Source: Chara braunii (Eukaryota > Streptophyta > Charophyceae > Charales > Characeae). From it: a stretch of DNA of 27,277 nt. Shown one piece after another: positions 1 through 10,720 of this stretch. The notes beneath the pieces were generated by a model. It made no database searches. It was not told the DNA's origin and saw only the letters and a program-made list of their open reading frames with translations. Position numbers and translations under genes: made by a program. Position 1 is the first letter of the stretch. The number at the start of each line of letters is the position of its first letter. The stretch is from the NCBI GenBank assembly GCA_003427395.1, contig BFEA01000171.1, forward strand, positions 761,647 to 788,923. The letters are read 5' to 3'.

Positions 1-52
<52 letters not shown>
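1..52. repeat. (AC)n microsatellite at window start
   Basis: Uninterrupted AC dinucleotides run from the first base, so the tract probably continues beyond the window. A short (GA)n tract follows at about 115-140. Confidence 0.98.
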
Positions 53-55
<3 letters not shown>

Positions 56-140
56 GCAACTTGGCAGTGACACGGAGGTCGGTTTCTTTCTGACAACAGA
101 GCACAGGGGGCACAGAGAGAAAGAGAGAGAGAGAGAGAGA

Positions 141-859
141 CTATTGGTCCCGCGCAGGGCGAGACCCTCCAGATCGCGTCACACAATTAATAGAGCTTCT
201 GCAACCGCTCCGGTTGAGTGCGTCAGCCATACCTCTCGTGAGCCCCTACGACATGATAGGGTCTACGCGAGGTACAACTCTACCTCCACCTGCGGGAGTT
301 GTCACCTCTCTTCGGTGGACGTATCCCCGTCGAGCTACTAGTCCACAATACGAGAGCTAATCAGTTGCAATCCCGGAGGTGGGTGAGCCAAGGGCGTTTC
401 CCGTACACTGTAGCATATGGGGTGCGCGCGGTCTCATGCCTCTATCGGACTCGCACGCGAACCAACGCTTTGGGGGGGTTGAAGTCTCAAGCGCGACCCA
501 TCGTCGCTTGACTAGGACGCACCCCACTCACCACACGTTACACCACTCTTTAACACATAAACTCGTTCAAGAGCAGCTATCGAAAGACGGGAAACCCCAG
601 GCTGCAACTCGTGCGTCTTCAAGCGTCCCCGACCGAACCCTTGAGGGACTTATGAATTTCAGGAGGTATCAGGCCGTTATCCTGATGGTCTTTGAAAAAA
701 CAAAGTTGCATTGCCTTTCATTTGTCATCCTTTGTCCAACACCGTCACCCGTCAGTGAGCGTCATGCCGCGAGGGTTCACGTATCGGGCGACCGGGCGAG
801 CATGACCCCCCGGCCATGGTCCCGGGCGACCTCAACGGAAAAAAAAAAAAAAAAAAAAC
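141..859 (+). other. Unassigned segment ending in a GC-rich hairpin and poly(A)
   Basis: This stretch has balanced composition and no convincing protein. The open frames in it are short, overlapping and unlike any family I know. Its right end has a GC-rich self-complementary stretch (about 786-832, built on CCGGGCGA and TCCCGGGCGA) followed by about 20 A residues at 840-858. A structured GC-rich end followed by poly(A) is what a retroposed non-coding RNA or SINE would leave, but I cannot identify a source RNA or target-site duplications. The element type is inference. Confidence 0.3.
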
Positions 860-1076
860 CAAAAAAAATACAAGATATAAAACTAAAAATTCAAGAAAAA
901 TCCGCTAAAAAAACATGTCGTGCGGAAATGCAAACCGAACAACACGCGGTTGAGGGGCACACCTCAATTCCTCACGGAACTGAGAAAAAAAATACTTTTA
1001 AATATACTACAACAAAATAAGCAAATCACACTCAGGCACCCCCCCCTTTAAACCCCTGTAGCCCCTTCTAAGCTTG

Positions 1077-1079
<3 letters not shown>

Positions 1080-1117
<38 letters not shown>

Positions 1118-1120
1118 CCC
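1080..1120. repeat. Poly(C) homopolymer (35 C, then T, then 5 C)
   Basis: There are 35 consecutive C residues at 1080-1114, one T, then five more C. The complementary strand is a poly(G) run. Such a tract can form i-motif/G-quadruplex structure and is also prone to sequencing error, so its exact length is uncertain. Confidence 0.95.
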
Positions 1121-1957
1121 TTGACAGGCTGTTAGCAGAAGAATACGCAAGGCCGGATTCGAGCTCATCTCAGAGAGTGCAAAAAAAACCCGGACCGCGA
1201 TGTTTTGTAATTTTTTTTTTTTTTCAAAATTTTTGTCGTACCAGGGTTTCCCGACCTTCACACACGCCCGGGCGTGATGGCCCGCAGCCCGACCGCTCAT
1301 GGGAAAATTTGTACAGTTTCTATAGATGTACGAAGCGCATGTCGACCCATACATGTTAGGATTACATAACATGAACACTCGCCAACATAAAAATAAACAC
1401 TTAGACGTCAACCAATCAGATGTTATGCATTGTCCGGTTCAATTGTCCGTGATCAACACTACGGTGCACTGATTTTGCAGTCAACATGTCGTGGTTGGCA
1501 GGTGCGTGCGCATGTTGAACAGATGGGGTGTAACTGTGCATCGAAGTACGACGCACTTGTCGACTAAGACAAATTCATGTGCTGCATGTTTCGTGCACAC
1601 ACACAATTTTAATAAAAGTAAAGATTAACTGGCATAACTCTACGCACACGAGTGTGTGTCCAACCAATAAAGTATAGAACATATATCACGACCTCCGATA
1701 GGATAGACAAATGGATTGTAGCAAACCAACGCTCAACAACAGTTCGTAATTTTTTATGTTAAGAAAATAAAAAATGTCTTATAAACAAAGTACGCAGAAG
1801 GTGGACATAAGTTAAACAGCTCTATAAATATCTTAAGTATGGAAGTTGTATGCATTTTTTAAAACCAATAACTACTTCCGTCTCGTATATACAATATATT
1901 TTTATATGTCAATTGTAGTACATTTGACAATGCCTATCACCTCTTTGCGCTCTTCGA
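1121..1957. other. No gene recognised
   Basis: Reading both strands I find no ORF with recognisable protein character and no RNA gene. Composition becomes strongly AT-rich from about 1740, which may mark the left part of the plastid-derived insert that contains rps7. No other plastid gene is readable there. Confidence 0.4.
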
Positions 1958-1971
1958 CTATATATTCAAAA

Positions 1972-2140
1972 AATGCGCGTACGTTTCCTTCGGCACTTTC
2001 ATTGCGTTGTATAAGATACGAGAAGCTAAGAATTTTTTTCCATTTTTTAAGATTCGGTTAACCATCATGTTGACTAAACGACTTCTGTAAATGGAATCAG
2101 GCTTAGGAGAACGTTTTATGAAAAATTTTCTACGAGACAT
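1972..2140 (-). pseudogene. rps7: Truncated plastid ribosomal protein S7 gene (plastid-derived insert)
   Basis: Reading the minus strand from the ATG at 2140 gives MSRRKFF..., then [20 protein letters not shown], then KNGKK and [10 protein letters not shown]. This is the conserved N-terminus of chloroplast uS7, a protein of the 30S plastid ribosomal subunit that binds 16S rRNA. A full plastid S7 is about 155 residues. Here the similarity stops after about 45-50 residues and the frame closes at 60 codons, near 1958. The conserved middle and C-terminal parts are not found in any frame downstream, and no rps12 exon or tufA is visible next to it. The surroundings are AT-rich like plastid spacers, but the window around it is full of nuclear-type repeats. 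I infer an old fragment of plastid DNA transferred to the nucleus and no longer functional. The identification of S7 is strong. The nuclear location rests on context. Confidence 0.78.
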
Positions 2141-3480
2141 TAACTAATATAAAAAAAGAATGTAAGAATGTATTAACATTTACAGTAGAATATTTAATTA
2201 AATTCTAAGTTACTCCTTCATTTGAAAAAACAAAATGTATTTATGATATAAATATGTCCTAAGACGAAGTTCAAAGATATTTTTTTTAAGTTGGAAGTTA
2301 GTTGGTACATGTTTAAACGTGTTGGGACACGTTGACACGAGTTCGATAACCACCGACAAACTAATTACAGAGTACAAATAAACACACCAATTGATTACAG
2401 GATACAAATAAACAAATTTTAAACACAAAAAAATATGATATGTACATATGTAAGGATATATTAAAGTCGTATCAACTCATGGTAAACGTTGAAAAACATA
2501 ACTTTTTGCCTTACGAGCTCTACCCAGTCTGAATGTCGAGGCCGGTTCTCGTGGCATTGATCCGTCGTCGCATCATCATGTGGCTTGTTGTAGCCCTGTC
2601 GGGTAAAACAAGTAGATAAGGTCCTTGTTGGGCGCCTTTATCAAGGAAGTAAAGGGCGGCGTAAGGCAGGAGCCGCCCGACAACGGTTTCTGTCCTATTT
2701 AGAACAAGATGGTGTTACATTAAAGTTACTACGACTATATCGAGGCGTCAACCAACGGGGCCGCCAAGGAAATTGTTACCCTTTAAGGTTTGTCGGTTTG
2801 CTGTTGTTATTGTCATTTGAGCCGCAGTATGCTTTGTCACATAGTTCATTACGGGCATCGTTGTGCTTATAAAGCACAAAGGTTGGCTGCGTACCACCAC
2901 TTCAGTCAAGGGAATCAACGGTCGGTGGTTTGACCTCAGTTAACCAAGTAGCTCTATATTTTTTACCATCATTGTGAAACTCTTAGGCGCATGAAGGTTT
3001 CAAGGCCCTCTCCTGAGAGTTGAATTGTCCCTTTTCTGTATCTCGAGAGTCTGAAACCCTTTTTCTGCCTCTCTTACTCTAAGTCTAGTCTATGGTTACG
3101 AGAGGAAGGCGGCAAGCGGGATTGCAACCCGTAGAACCGCATCAAGACTCTGTTGGGAGTCTGCCCACCAATTGCGGGAAATCTGGCGAAACTAAGAAGG
3201 AGTTCTGAAGGCAGGAAACTGAGAGGTAAACCTTTATCGCCTTCTACCATAAACCCAGCTATAACCCCTATCTATATATCTTGCTAAAATTTGACTGAGT
3301 GTACTGCATGAATCCCATATTAACTTTGAATTTGATTTTCTGGACACAATTCAGAGTTAAGTAAAGGAATGCATGTGCAATTTCAGTTTCGCTTTTGTTG
3401 TTTTGCCTAAAATCAGATTATGAAAAGGGTTTGCCTCAAGGGGAAGGTGGGAGGAATATGGTTTTGCTTGTGTCTGACTA
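2141..3480. other. No gene recognised; AT-rich then balanced DNA
   Basis: The first ~350 bases are AT-rich and could still belong to the plastid-derived insert, but no plastid gene is readable. From about 2500 the composition becomes balanced. No tRNA, no long ORF and no clear terminal repeats were seen. Confidence 0.4.
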
Positions 3481-3554
3481 AGTCAACAAGAGACTGGGCA
3501 TTGTACTAAGTTAGATGGTTCAATGCTATGGTTATTTTGATTGCCTGGAAGACC

Positions 3555-4222
3555 AGACATGTTTCCATAAGTTTTGATGGTTTGGTTGCTCTGACTTACG
3601 AGAACTGTTTGTGATTGTCTTTTCAAAGACCAAACAGGCTTCCATAAGTTTGGATGGTTTGATTGCCTTGTTTTATTTGGGGATTCTGATGTTTATTAGT
3701 TTCTGAAAGAAAGAGTTGAGCAAGTTCCATAAGTTTGGATGACTCTAATTTCTTCTTGTTTATTATGAGGAAGGATCAGGCGAAGGACCAGACATGCTTC
3801 CATAAGTTTGGATGGTCTGGTCTGGAACCACGCACGTGCTGGAACCAGAAAGGGGTAAATTTTGACTATATTCTTATACTACTCCACTTATGAACAGACT
3901 AGTCAGACATGTTTTCATAAGTTTGGATGGTCTGACTATGGCTTATCACAAACTGAAGAGAGTATAAATTAAGAGTAAACTTATGGTAAGAAGGGGCAGG
4001 CTGAACCTTGTTTCTAAGTTGAACGGTTTAGTCATATGCTTATTTGAAAGACTAAGTGCAGACATTTATATACTACTTGGATATTTTAAACAGTTCAGGG
4101 CGACTAGGTTGGATAGCCTGGCCACATGCCAAAGGAAGAGAAAATTTTTAATGCCCTGTGTTTGTGTATATCCAATAGTTGAGCTAGACATATTTCCAAA
4201 AGTTTGGATGGTCTGACTCTAC
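3555..4222. repeat. Degenerate repeat with core TTCCATAAGTTTGGATGGT
   Basis: Six imperfect copies of a core close to TTCCATAAGTTTGGATGGT occur near 3562, 3640, 3728, 3799, 3911 and 4195. The spacings are roughly 70-110 bases, with one long gap before the last. Several copies are preceded by AGACATG and followed by CTGA. They sit in otherwise unremarkable DNA. The array is too diverged for a young satellite. It has no credible coding sense. Confidence 0.8.
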
Positions 4223-4399
4223 GCCTTATGTAAGTCGGGTTTAAAGGACAAATCATTGAAAGACTATGAACTATTGTTTGGCAAGGTTTAACCTTGGGGA
4301 TGGTGAGAGTACGTAACACTGTGGTTTGACCTTGTCTGTGGCTGAGTGACATCTCTACTTACTCTGAGTTTCAATTTGACAGGTAGCTTTTTCAGTTGT

Positions 4400-4890
4400 T
4401 CGTCACCAAGGAGTTAATCAAATATGACTTTCAAAAATTCAAATTTTTGTCTAAGTTTATATCTGACTTAGTAAAAATATGGAAAACCTTCTTTTCGAGG
4501 GGAAGTGATGCCCAAATTTTTACTAATTCAGGGAGTTTGACAAAATTTGACTATGAAAAGTCAATATTGTTTCATATTAAGTTTTTAGCTTTGTATAAAT
4601 TTTGGAAAGTTACTTCCCCTACGGGAAGCGTTGTCGGATTTTCTACAAATCTAAAGAGTTAGTCAAATTTTACTTTGAGTTCATATCTGAATCAGTATAA
4701 ATCTGGAAAGTCTACCTCTCTAAAGGGGATGTTGCTCAAATTTTTACTAATTCGGGAAGTTAGAAAAAATATGATTTTCTAGAGTTAGATATTATGATTT
4801 CAGTTTTCATATTGAAACTAATATAAATTACGAAAAAAAATAAAATTATTCGGGAAGTGCTGCCGAAACTTTTATAGTTTAAAGGAGATA
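4400..4890. repeat. Degenerate tandem repeat of about 100-126 bp, four copies
   Basis: Four diverged units share a pattern of TGGAAA, then a GGGGAAGT/GGGAAG segment, then AAATTTTTACTAATTC or a variant. The GGAAA landmarks fall at about 4481, 4604, 4705 and 4831, giving spacings of about 123, 101 and 126. The open frame at 4396-4662 is a by-product of this AT-rich array and has no recognisable protein features. Confidence 0.7.
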
Positions 4891-4899
4891 AATTGTATT

Positions 4900-6500
4900 T
4901 TGACAGGTGACGATTCATACGATCCATCATGAATAGGAGAGATTCTGCCAAAAGGGTCTACCTTTCTTTGGACACTGACTTAGAGGTAGGCTTAGACTTA
5001 GTTAGCAGGTTGAGTGAGAATGTGTTATGAAAATTTTTTTCTTCATACATTGATAGTTAGCCTTGAACATTGACCTGACATGCATTACATGCCCTCTTAA
5101 TCATTTCGATTAAAGGTTTTGACCAGATTCAACTTGATTCTACAAGGATCAACTTCTATTATCACTGATAACAAGTCAGTTATCGATTCGTCGGTCTACA
5201 ATTCAACTTCAATTCACTTTTCAAGTTGTTAACTCAACCTAAAGGCTTTAGTCCTATAGTTTGAATTGTTTCATTAGGTTTTCACCCGGACTTTAATGAA
5301 TTACTATTTAACAAAGATATTTAGTGTTTTTATTTATAAAAGGTTTAACAAAGGTTGGGGCTTGTATGGCTAAAACAAAGAGGTATGAGCGGAGAGAATG
5401 GTTGAAGTTGATCCCGTGTAGTGCGTGGACTTGATGAATTTTTGATGTGATTCAAGTTGCAAACATGTTTTGTAGTTCGGACTCATGATTTGACTACCTG
5501 CGATCACATACATATATATGGTTGAGATGAGTCTCACTTTGATTATGAGAAGTGATCGTTTATACCCCTTATATATATATATATATGCCTTGAGTATCCG
5601 TGCGGTCTATTGTGACCGTGCAGAGATCCCTTTTTATCCTTTGTTTTTTAGATTTCTCATAGTTGGACGTCGAAATCCATAACAACCGTAAAAGTAAAAC
5701 CCCTTGATCTCTCTCCAGACCCCGGATGATGGAGTTTGCTAATAAGGCCTCGCGAGACGACTGCCACCACAGGTATGAACCTGTGTACCACCCACTTTCC
5801 GTAGGGTGCAGAAAAAAGTGTGGTGATCAACCGCCTTGATGGTTGTCTAGCGTCGAGAGATTAACTTTTCAAGGCGCATATCAGTCAACACTTGAGTGTC
5901 GAGCGAGAACCTCGAGACCATCGAAGACCGTGTGATTATGGGTATTACATAGTATGTCATCATTGTAACTGTTTGCGTAAGCTTGCATTGCTACAACATA
6001 AAAATTCCCACGAGAAATAAAAGTTGAAAAAACATTCCATTAAAAAAATCCTTCATATTTATAAATTAGTATTCCAATGTTCGTCCAATTCTAAAATTTC
6101 TAGTTTTATTTGATAAGTTTCCGTCTAAATATGAGTTTTCCCTTCCAACTACATTTATTTGTTGAAGACGGAATGGAAGTCTGAACAAGTTTATAAAATG
6201 TCTTAATATAACTTTCATTATACGAAAACAAATATCTTATAATTTAGATTGAATTAACATATTTATGATTGAAAATCCTTACATAGAATGATAGTTTAAT
6301 TAAAATATTTCATGAACCCATCCAGACTTTCATTCCATTTTTAGCATGCAATTCAAATAAGAATGGATGCCCCATTTTTTGAATGAAAGTTTTCAAGTAA
6401 GACATAAAATTTTCAAATTGGAATGATATTTTTTTTAAATGGAATAAAATTTTAAAATGTAGAATGTAATTTTACTATAGAATGATTATTTAATTCTGAA
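4900..6500. other. No gene recognised
   Basis: AT-rich intergenic-like DNA. A (TA)n tract lies at about 5568-5586. A more GC-balanced block at 5700-5940 contains ACAGGTATGAACCTGT, an imperfect inverted repeat. No tRNA or protein gene could be supported. Confidence 0.4.
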
Positions 6501-6859
6501 AATTTTTAATGTTGTAGTCGATATGAGAAGGCTCTGCGTCCGCATGGTTTTATACTAAGTCTCACACGCGTGACCTAACCGACTGTGACAGCTCTTCACT
6601 GCCTTGATCGGTCAACGACCTGTCTCGCTATGCACCAACTCTTGAAAACGACTTATCAAGAGTGGTGTGGCGAGGCCTTGCGGTCGCGTGACCCTTAGGC
6701 GACACCGACAGTTGTAGAAAAAGTCGCTAAACAACCCCGATTCTGTGATAGTAAGAGGTCACACGGCCACCGGAGGTATGCAAACGACGCAAATGGGTGA
6801 ACAAATCCTCCGGCGTGCCTGGCTGCAGGGGGAGTACCGACCGCTTGCTCCGTAATACT

Positions 6860-7245
6860 TAATACCACGGCCGCGGGGGGAGCACCGGTCCTTCGGGCCG
6901 ACTACCCAACCAGGTGCCCTGGTAGGTCGCACACATGTTCAAGCCAACAAGCACTCGGACAGAAAACGCAAACCAATGAGCATACACACAATGCTCTTGA
7001 ATGTTGTCCGCTACCTGCTACCTGCTACCTCGATGTGGTGTTGCACCGACCTACCTGCTACTTGAATGTTGTCCGTCGTACTTAAGGTGTAACGGACCTC
7101 TTTTCCTGCCACTTGAGTGTTTCCCCGCCGCGACCCTCAATGTCGCGGCCACGGTGAAGTACCGGCCCTTCGGGCCTTCCAATGAACTACGAGTAATGCA
7201 TCCACTCAAGCCGACAAACACAGACAGGCCCGCGGACCAGCAGGC
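6860..7245. repeat. Diverged internal duplication, about 280 bp apart
   Basis: The block around 6882-6965 (AGCACCGGTCCTTCGGGCC, later TTCAAGCC, ACAAGCAC and GGACAG) is matched by a diverged block around 7155-7235 (AGTACCGGCCCTTCGGGCC, later CTCAAGCC, ACAAACAC and AGACAG). Between them TTGAATGTTGTCCG occurs twice (about 6998 and 7062), and CTACCTG is repeated several times. The overlapping open frames on both strands here look like chance in GC-richer DNA. Confidence 0.55.
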
Positions 7246-7473
7246 GTGCGCACGCACACAAAAATTTAGAAATAGGCTTGGGCCGCTACGCGGACCAAGC
7301 CCCACTATTCTACTTATACTGGGGCTGCTCCTGTTTAACTCGAAGTAGGAGCTAGCCCTGTAGGTTTCGGTAAGGGCTGATGAATGACATACTTGAGGAT
7401 CATGTCTGCATGCCTGTAGGTTAGCTCCTTTTTTCCGAGGGTCCCTGTATTGTTTTGCTCATGTTCCCGTCAG

Positions 7474-7515
7474 GCGGGGCTCGAACCCACAACCTCGGGA
7501 TTAGAGTTAGTTGTA
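7474..7515 (-). tRNA. tRNA-like fragment: T-arm with B-box (SINE or tRNA relic)
   Basis: On the minus strand, 7490 to 7474 reads GTGGG-TTCGAGC-CCCGC. This is a standard five-base-pair T-stem with a seven-base loop and a perfect B-box (GGTTCGAGCCC). The preceding minus-strand bases ACTCTAATC...GAGGTT resemble the anticodon-arm and variable-loop side of a lysine tRNA. I cannot fold a D-arm, a proper anticodon stem or a paired acceptor stem, so this is not a functional tRNA. A tRNA-derived SINE head or a decayed tRNA copy fits best. Confidence 0.4.
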
Positions 7516-7625
7516 GTACTTGCCCCGTTGAAACGAGGCAGTACACTTGGCAGGTTAAAGGAACTGTAGTTAGATTCTCGTTGAATTTAGTTATTCTCTT
7601 TTATTTTCTTTATTAAAAAAAAAAA

Positions 7626-7812
7626 TTGTTGCCCTACAAGGGTAGTCAAGGAGGCACAGCGACTGGCCATCGGCCGGTGTCCCCCTAAAAAGGGTTCCGT
7701 GAAGGCAATAAGGCCATCCTGGGCTGAAAAACCCAGCCTGTGTCAGATTAGACACAATATTGAATTTACTTGGGCTGGTTAGTCTGATGATAAATACCTC
7801 AACGCCATGACC

Positions 7813-7844
<32 letters not shown>
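7626..7844 (+). mobile_element. Poly(A)-tailed segment, possible SINE or retroposed copy
   Basis: A GC-balanced segment of about 190 bases is followed by 30 uninterrupted A residues at 7815-7844. It contains short self-complementary runs such as TACAAGGGTA, GGCCATCGGCCGG and GGGCTGAAAAACCC, and it encodes nothing recognisable. A shorter A-tract on its left (about 7614-7625) could belong to a neighbouring insertion. The long 3' poly(A) after a structured non-coding segment suggests retroposition. I found no convincing target-site duplication or parental RNA. Confidence 0.35.
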
Positions 7845-7845
<1 letters not shown>

Positions 7846-8014
7846 ACAAAGAAAAGGAACGGTAGCCGCCTGGGCTAGATCAGACATGCACGGCACCCAT
7901 TGGCCGACGCACCGGTTACACCACTGTGATTTGAAATAGCGGTGGGTTTCTGTGCAGTATGGCCCCATAGCACAGAAGGGGGACTCCTACGCGCCTAACG
8001 GCCAAAAAAAAAAA
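7845..8014 (+). other. Second short segment ending in poly(A)
   Basis: About 155 bases of GC-balanced non-coding DNA end in 11 A residues at about 8004-8014. Placed directly after another poly(A)-ended segment, it may be a nested or tandem retroposed piece. No source is recognised. Confidence 0.25.
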
Positions 8015-8093
8015 CGACGCACCTTTTTGTTTTGGGGTTTTTGGCCAGGCTCGAGAGGTTGACGTCCTTGCACATCTTTTTTTTTTGGGAAAA

Positions 8094-8320
8094 TTTTCGA
8101 AATGCCCCCAAAGTTTGTGTTAATTTGCGGCGTGCCCCTGTAAAGGCCGACTTCCCCTGTGGTGCCCAAACTCCAGCCTCTGAAATTTTCCGCAGGCCCC
8201 TGTCAGCATGGGGCGTAACTTTCCGATATGCCCTTACTGGACCGCTGGTGGCGTTTCGTCGGTCGGTCCTTGAAATGCCCTCACGAGAGACACACATCTT
8301 TCTGTGATGCCCTTGCAGCA
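8094..8320 (+). repeat. Degenerate ~30-bp repeat with core TTTCYGATATGCCCC
   Basis: TGCCC cores (GGCCC in one) recur at 8103, 8133, 8163, 8195, 8229, 8276 and 8309, about every 30-34 bases with one 47-base step. They are preceded by a pyrimidine/AT segment ending in forms such as TTTCGAAA, TTTGCGGCG, TTTCCGATA and TTTCTGTGA. Another copy, TTTCTGATATGCCCC, lies at 8654-8668 beyond the microsatellite. The units are too diverged and variably spaced to be CRISPR. Confidence 0.65.
8111..8251 (+). repeat. Left arm of a long diverged inverted repeat
   Basis: This arm matches the reverse complement of 8787-8964. Landmarks shared in the same order are AAGTTTG, TTATTTGCGG-like, GTGCCCCT, CGACTT, CCTTGT/CCCTGT, TTTTC..., and TATGCCC followed by TACTGGA. 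The two arms bracket the TG/CG tract, so single strands of the whole 850-base region could fold back. The arms are clearly diverged, so the duplication is not recent. Confidence 0.6.
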
Positions 8321-8385
8321 GTGGTGGTAGAAATTCGGATTCAAAGTGGTAGGCATTCTACGCTCCGCCACGGATAAACGGTTTG

Positions 8386-8637
<252 letters not shown>

Positions 8638-8786
8638 CATGCTCATCGCCAAATTTCTGATATGCCCCGGTAGCATCTCTACCGGGGCCAGGGGAAAGAC
8701 TGCGAGTGTCTACAACGACCACAGGGGCTCGCTGGAAAGATTAACGGTACTAATAACGGCATATGGGAAACTTTTGTGTTGGTTAT

Positions 8787-8964
8787 CAACGGCCATCCAG
8801 TAGGGGCATACTGAAAATTTGGTACTGGTACTGGTAGGAGCACATGAAATATTTTTCAGGCCCAAACGACGCCAGGGGTTTTCTGAAAACATCATTCATC
8901 GTCAGAGGGGCGCGACAAGGTAAGTCGACCGTCAGAGGGGCACACCGCAAATAAATGCAAACTT
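8787..8964 (-). repeat. Right arm of the long diverged inverted repeat
   Basis: Reverse complement of the arm at 8111-8251. GTCAGAGGGGC occurs twice in this arm (about 8901 and 8930), showing that the same ~30-bp repeat structure exists here on the opposite strand. A short (GGTACT)2-like duplication sits at about 8820-8835. Confidence 0.6.
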
Positions 8965-9013
8965 CGATGAATTGTAAAAAATTCCCCCTTTTTTTTTTTT
9001 CCCGCCGTCGACA

Positions 9014-9183
9014 ATGCAGAAAGTCCTGGCTCCCGTGTTTGCTCCCCTTTATCGACACGCCCTGCCATTCGTCACTCTTCTCTTCGCCGCTGCGCTGGGC
9101 TTCGTCGGTAGCCCTTCGTCGCTGCGCTGCCCTTCGTCGGTACGCCCTGCCCCTTCGTCGGAAGCGACCGGACGTGCCCAGGT
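9014..9183 (+). other. TTCGTCGGTA-rich segment ending in a consensus splice donor
   Basis: Imperfect copies of TTCGTCGGTAGCCC lie at about 9102-9170, and the segment ends in CCCAGGTAAGT at about 9177-9187. That is a perfect plant/animal-type 5' splice donor. The open frame across it has a hydrophobic start but no recognisable domain and then runs into a CCT/TTC microsatellite. Either this is a non-coding exon or the donor match is coincidence. A nearby AATGCAG could be an acceptor at about 9013-9019. Confidence 0.25.
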
Positions 9184-9186
9184 AAG

Positions 9187-9470
9187 TTGCTCATCCTCCT
9201 CTTCCTCCTCTTCCTCCCTTCCTCCTTTCCTCCTTTCCTCCTCCTCCTCCTCCTCCTCTTTCTCTCCTCCTCTTCCTCCTTTTTTTCCTCGTCTTCATCC
9301 TCCACCATTTCTTCATTGGGTTCATCCTCTTCCTCCTCCTTTTCTTCCTCCTCTTCCTCGTCTTTTTCTTCGTCGTCTTCCTCCTCCTTTTCTTCCTCCT
9401 CTTCCTCGTCCTTTTCTTCGTCGTCTTCCTCCTCCTTTTCTTCCTCCTCTACGTCCTCCACCATATCTTC
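9187..9470. repeat. CCT/TTC-rich polypyrimidine tract
   Basis: About 280 bases are almost pure pyrimidine on the + strand (CCT, TTC and CTT trinucleotides), followed by a (GA)n tract at 9474-9491. The Ser-rich and Glu/Lys-rich open frames on the two strands are translation of the repeat and not genes. Such purine-pyrimidine mirror tracts can form triplex DNA. Confidence 0.95.
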
Positions 9471-9659
9471 AGTGAGAGAGAGAGAGAGAGATTATAACGC
9501 GGATTATAAACGAGCCTGTCTCTCACTTGGTACATTCGGGTGATGATGAGGCGCAGTACAAAAAAGCTTATCTCAGTTGGTGGTACACCTATAGCAGAAT
9601 CAAATCCGTTTTGAAGAAAAGAAAAAAGGATGACGCCGATTTCTCGTGGGATTTTGTGA

Positions 9660-10510
9660 AGGCATGGATCTGATCGTACTCGATAGGATCCGAAAGTATG
9701 AAAAAGACAGGAGCAACAACAGGCAGAGACGTGGTGCGTGACACGTGTCTCTTTGGTTATTGGTATCTATTGATGAATCTGACCCAATCCTGAAAAATGA
9801 AAAATATGGCAAGAAGAGAGGTGGTGCGTGACACGTGTCACTTTTGTTAAAGAACAACAAACATGTGGCATGTGACGCAACAGATCTTGCCATTTTCTGA
9901 AGCTCTGATCAAGACACGTGGCCTTTGAACGTGTCTTTGTCTTCAGATCTTGCCATGTATCCGATCCGAGAGAATGGAAAAGCCAGAATGACTGACAGCA
10001 GAAACGTGGCACACAATATGTTTGCTTGAGGTGCATGGCATGTAACACGTGCCAGCCATATGTTTGCTTGAGGTGCATGGCATGTGACACGTGCCATGTG
10101 ACACGTGTCTCCTTACATAGTGTGATTTTTATTTTTATTTTCAATACGGTTATGATATCCAATCTGAGAGGAATGGAAGGCACAGGATGACTGATGATGC
10201 AGGACGACTGCTGGCAGCCAGAAACGTGAGACATGCAACACGTGGGGTGCCATGCGTGGTGCGCGACACGTGGCGCAAGATCTGGTGATTTCGATCCGAG
10301 AGTACGAAAAAGAGAGAATGAGTGATATCGGCGTTTGACACATGGCCCTCGGCAAGTGTCTCGTTGGATTTTGCCATCTTGTAAAGGTTCTGATTGGATC
10401 AGATATTGTCCGATGCAATCTGATCCAATCGGATCCGATCCGCTTAGGAAAGAGGTGGATGAGTGAGCCAGGCAAACAGTTGAGGCATGTGGCACGTGTC
10501 TCTCGTCATA
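9660..10510. repeat. Degenerate tandem array rich in CACGTG (G-box) palindromes
   Basis: Nine CACGTG hexamers lie at 9742, 9832, 9915, 10046, 10088, 10102, 10239, 10267 and 10493, mostly as ACACGTGTC or ACACGTGGC. They alternate with repeated blocks of the type GATCCGAGAGTAYGAAAAAG (about 9685, 9960, 10157, 10296, 10432) and AGATCTTGCCAT (about 9889, 9945, with variants near 10276 and 10368). The units are about 100-200 bases and diverged. CACGTG is the plant G-box/ABRE core bound by bZIP and bHLH factors, but a satellite origin explains the clustering without invoking regulation. Open frames on the minus strand here repeat the same peptide and are shadows of the array. Confidence 0.75.
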
Positions 10511-10720
10511 TCTGATGTAAATCTCTCTTCGAGTGTGGGGATCTCTTGGTCGCACGGCTCGGATGTGATTCCCTGTCCCCCACAGTAAAAACGAAAGAAT
10601 GGATTAGAAGTCAACAAGGAATGTGCTTTCCCGACAGGAGCTCATTAGATGAAAAGATACGTCCCCACGGGTCTTGAATACTTGGAAAAATGCGGACATT
10701 GGGCCTCCCTCCGCTGCGGA

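Noticed and set aside
141-840. Ribosomal RNA fragment
   Set aside because: I could not match any conserved rRNA segment; the composition alone is not evidence.
7378-7400. CTGATGA at about 7377 and elsewhere as further hammerhead cores
   Set aside because: No stem II or GAAA follows at the right distance; only the site at 15518 has the full core.
8094-8320. CRISPR-like regularly spaced repeats
   Set aside because: Cores are too short and diverged, spacing is variable, no spacers of even length, and the context is eukaryotic.
9014-9543. Ser-rich, Leu-rich and Glu-rich ORFs over 100 codons
   Set aside because: Open only because CCT/TTC trinucleotides lack stops on either strand.
9767-10555. 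262-codon minus-strand ORF with repeated His/Cys-rich peptide
   Set aside because: Follows the degenerate CACGTG array; the peptide repetition mirrors the DNA repeat.
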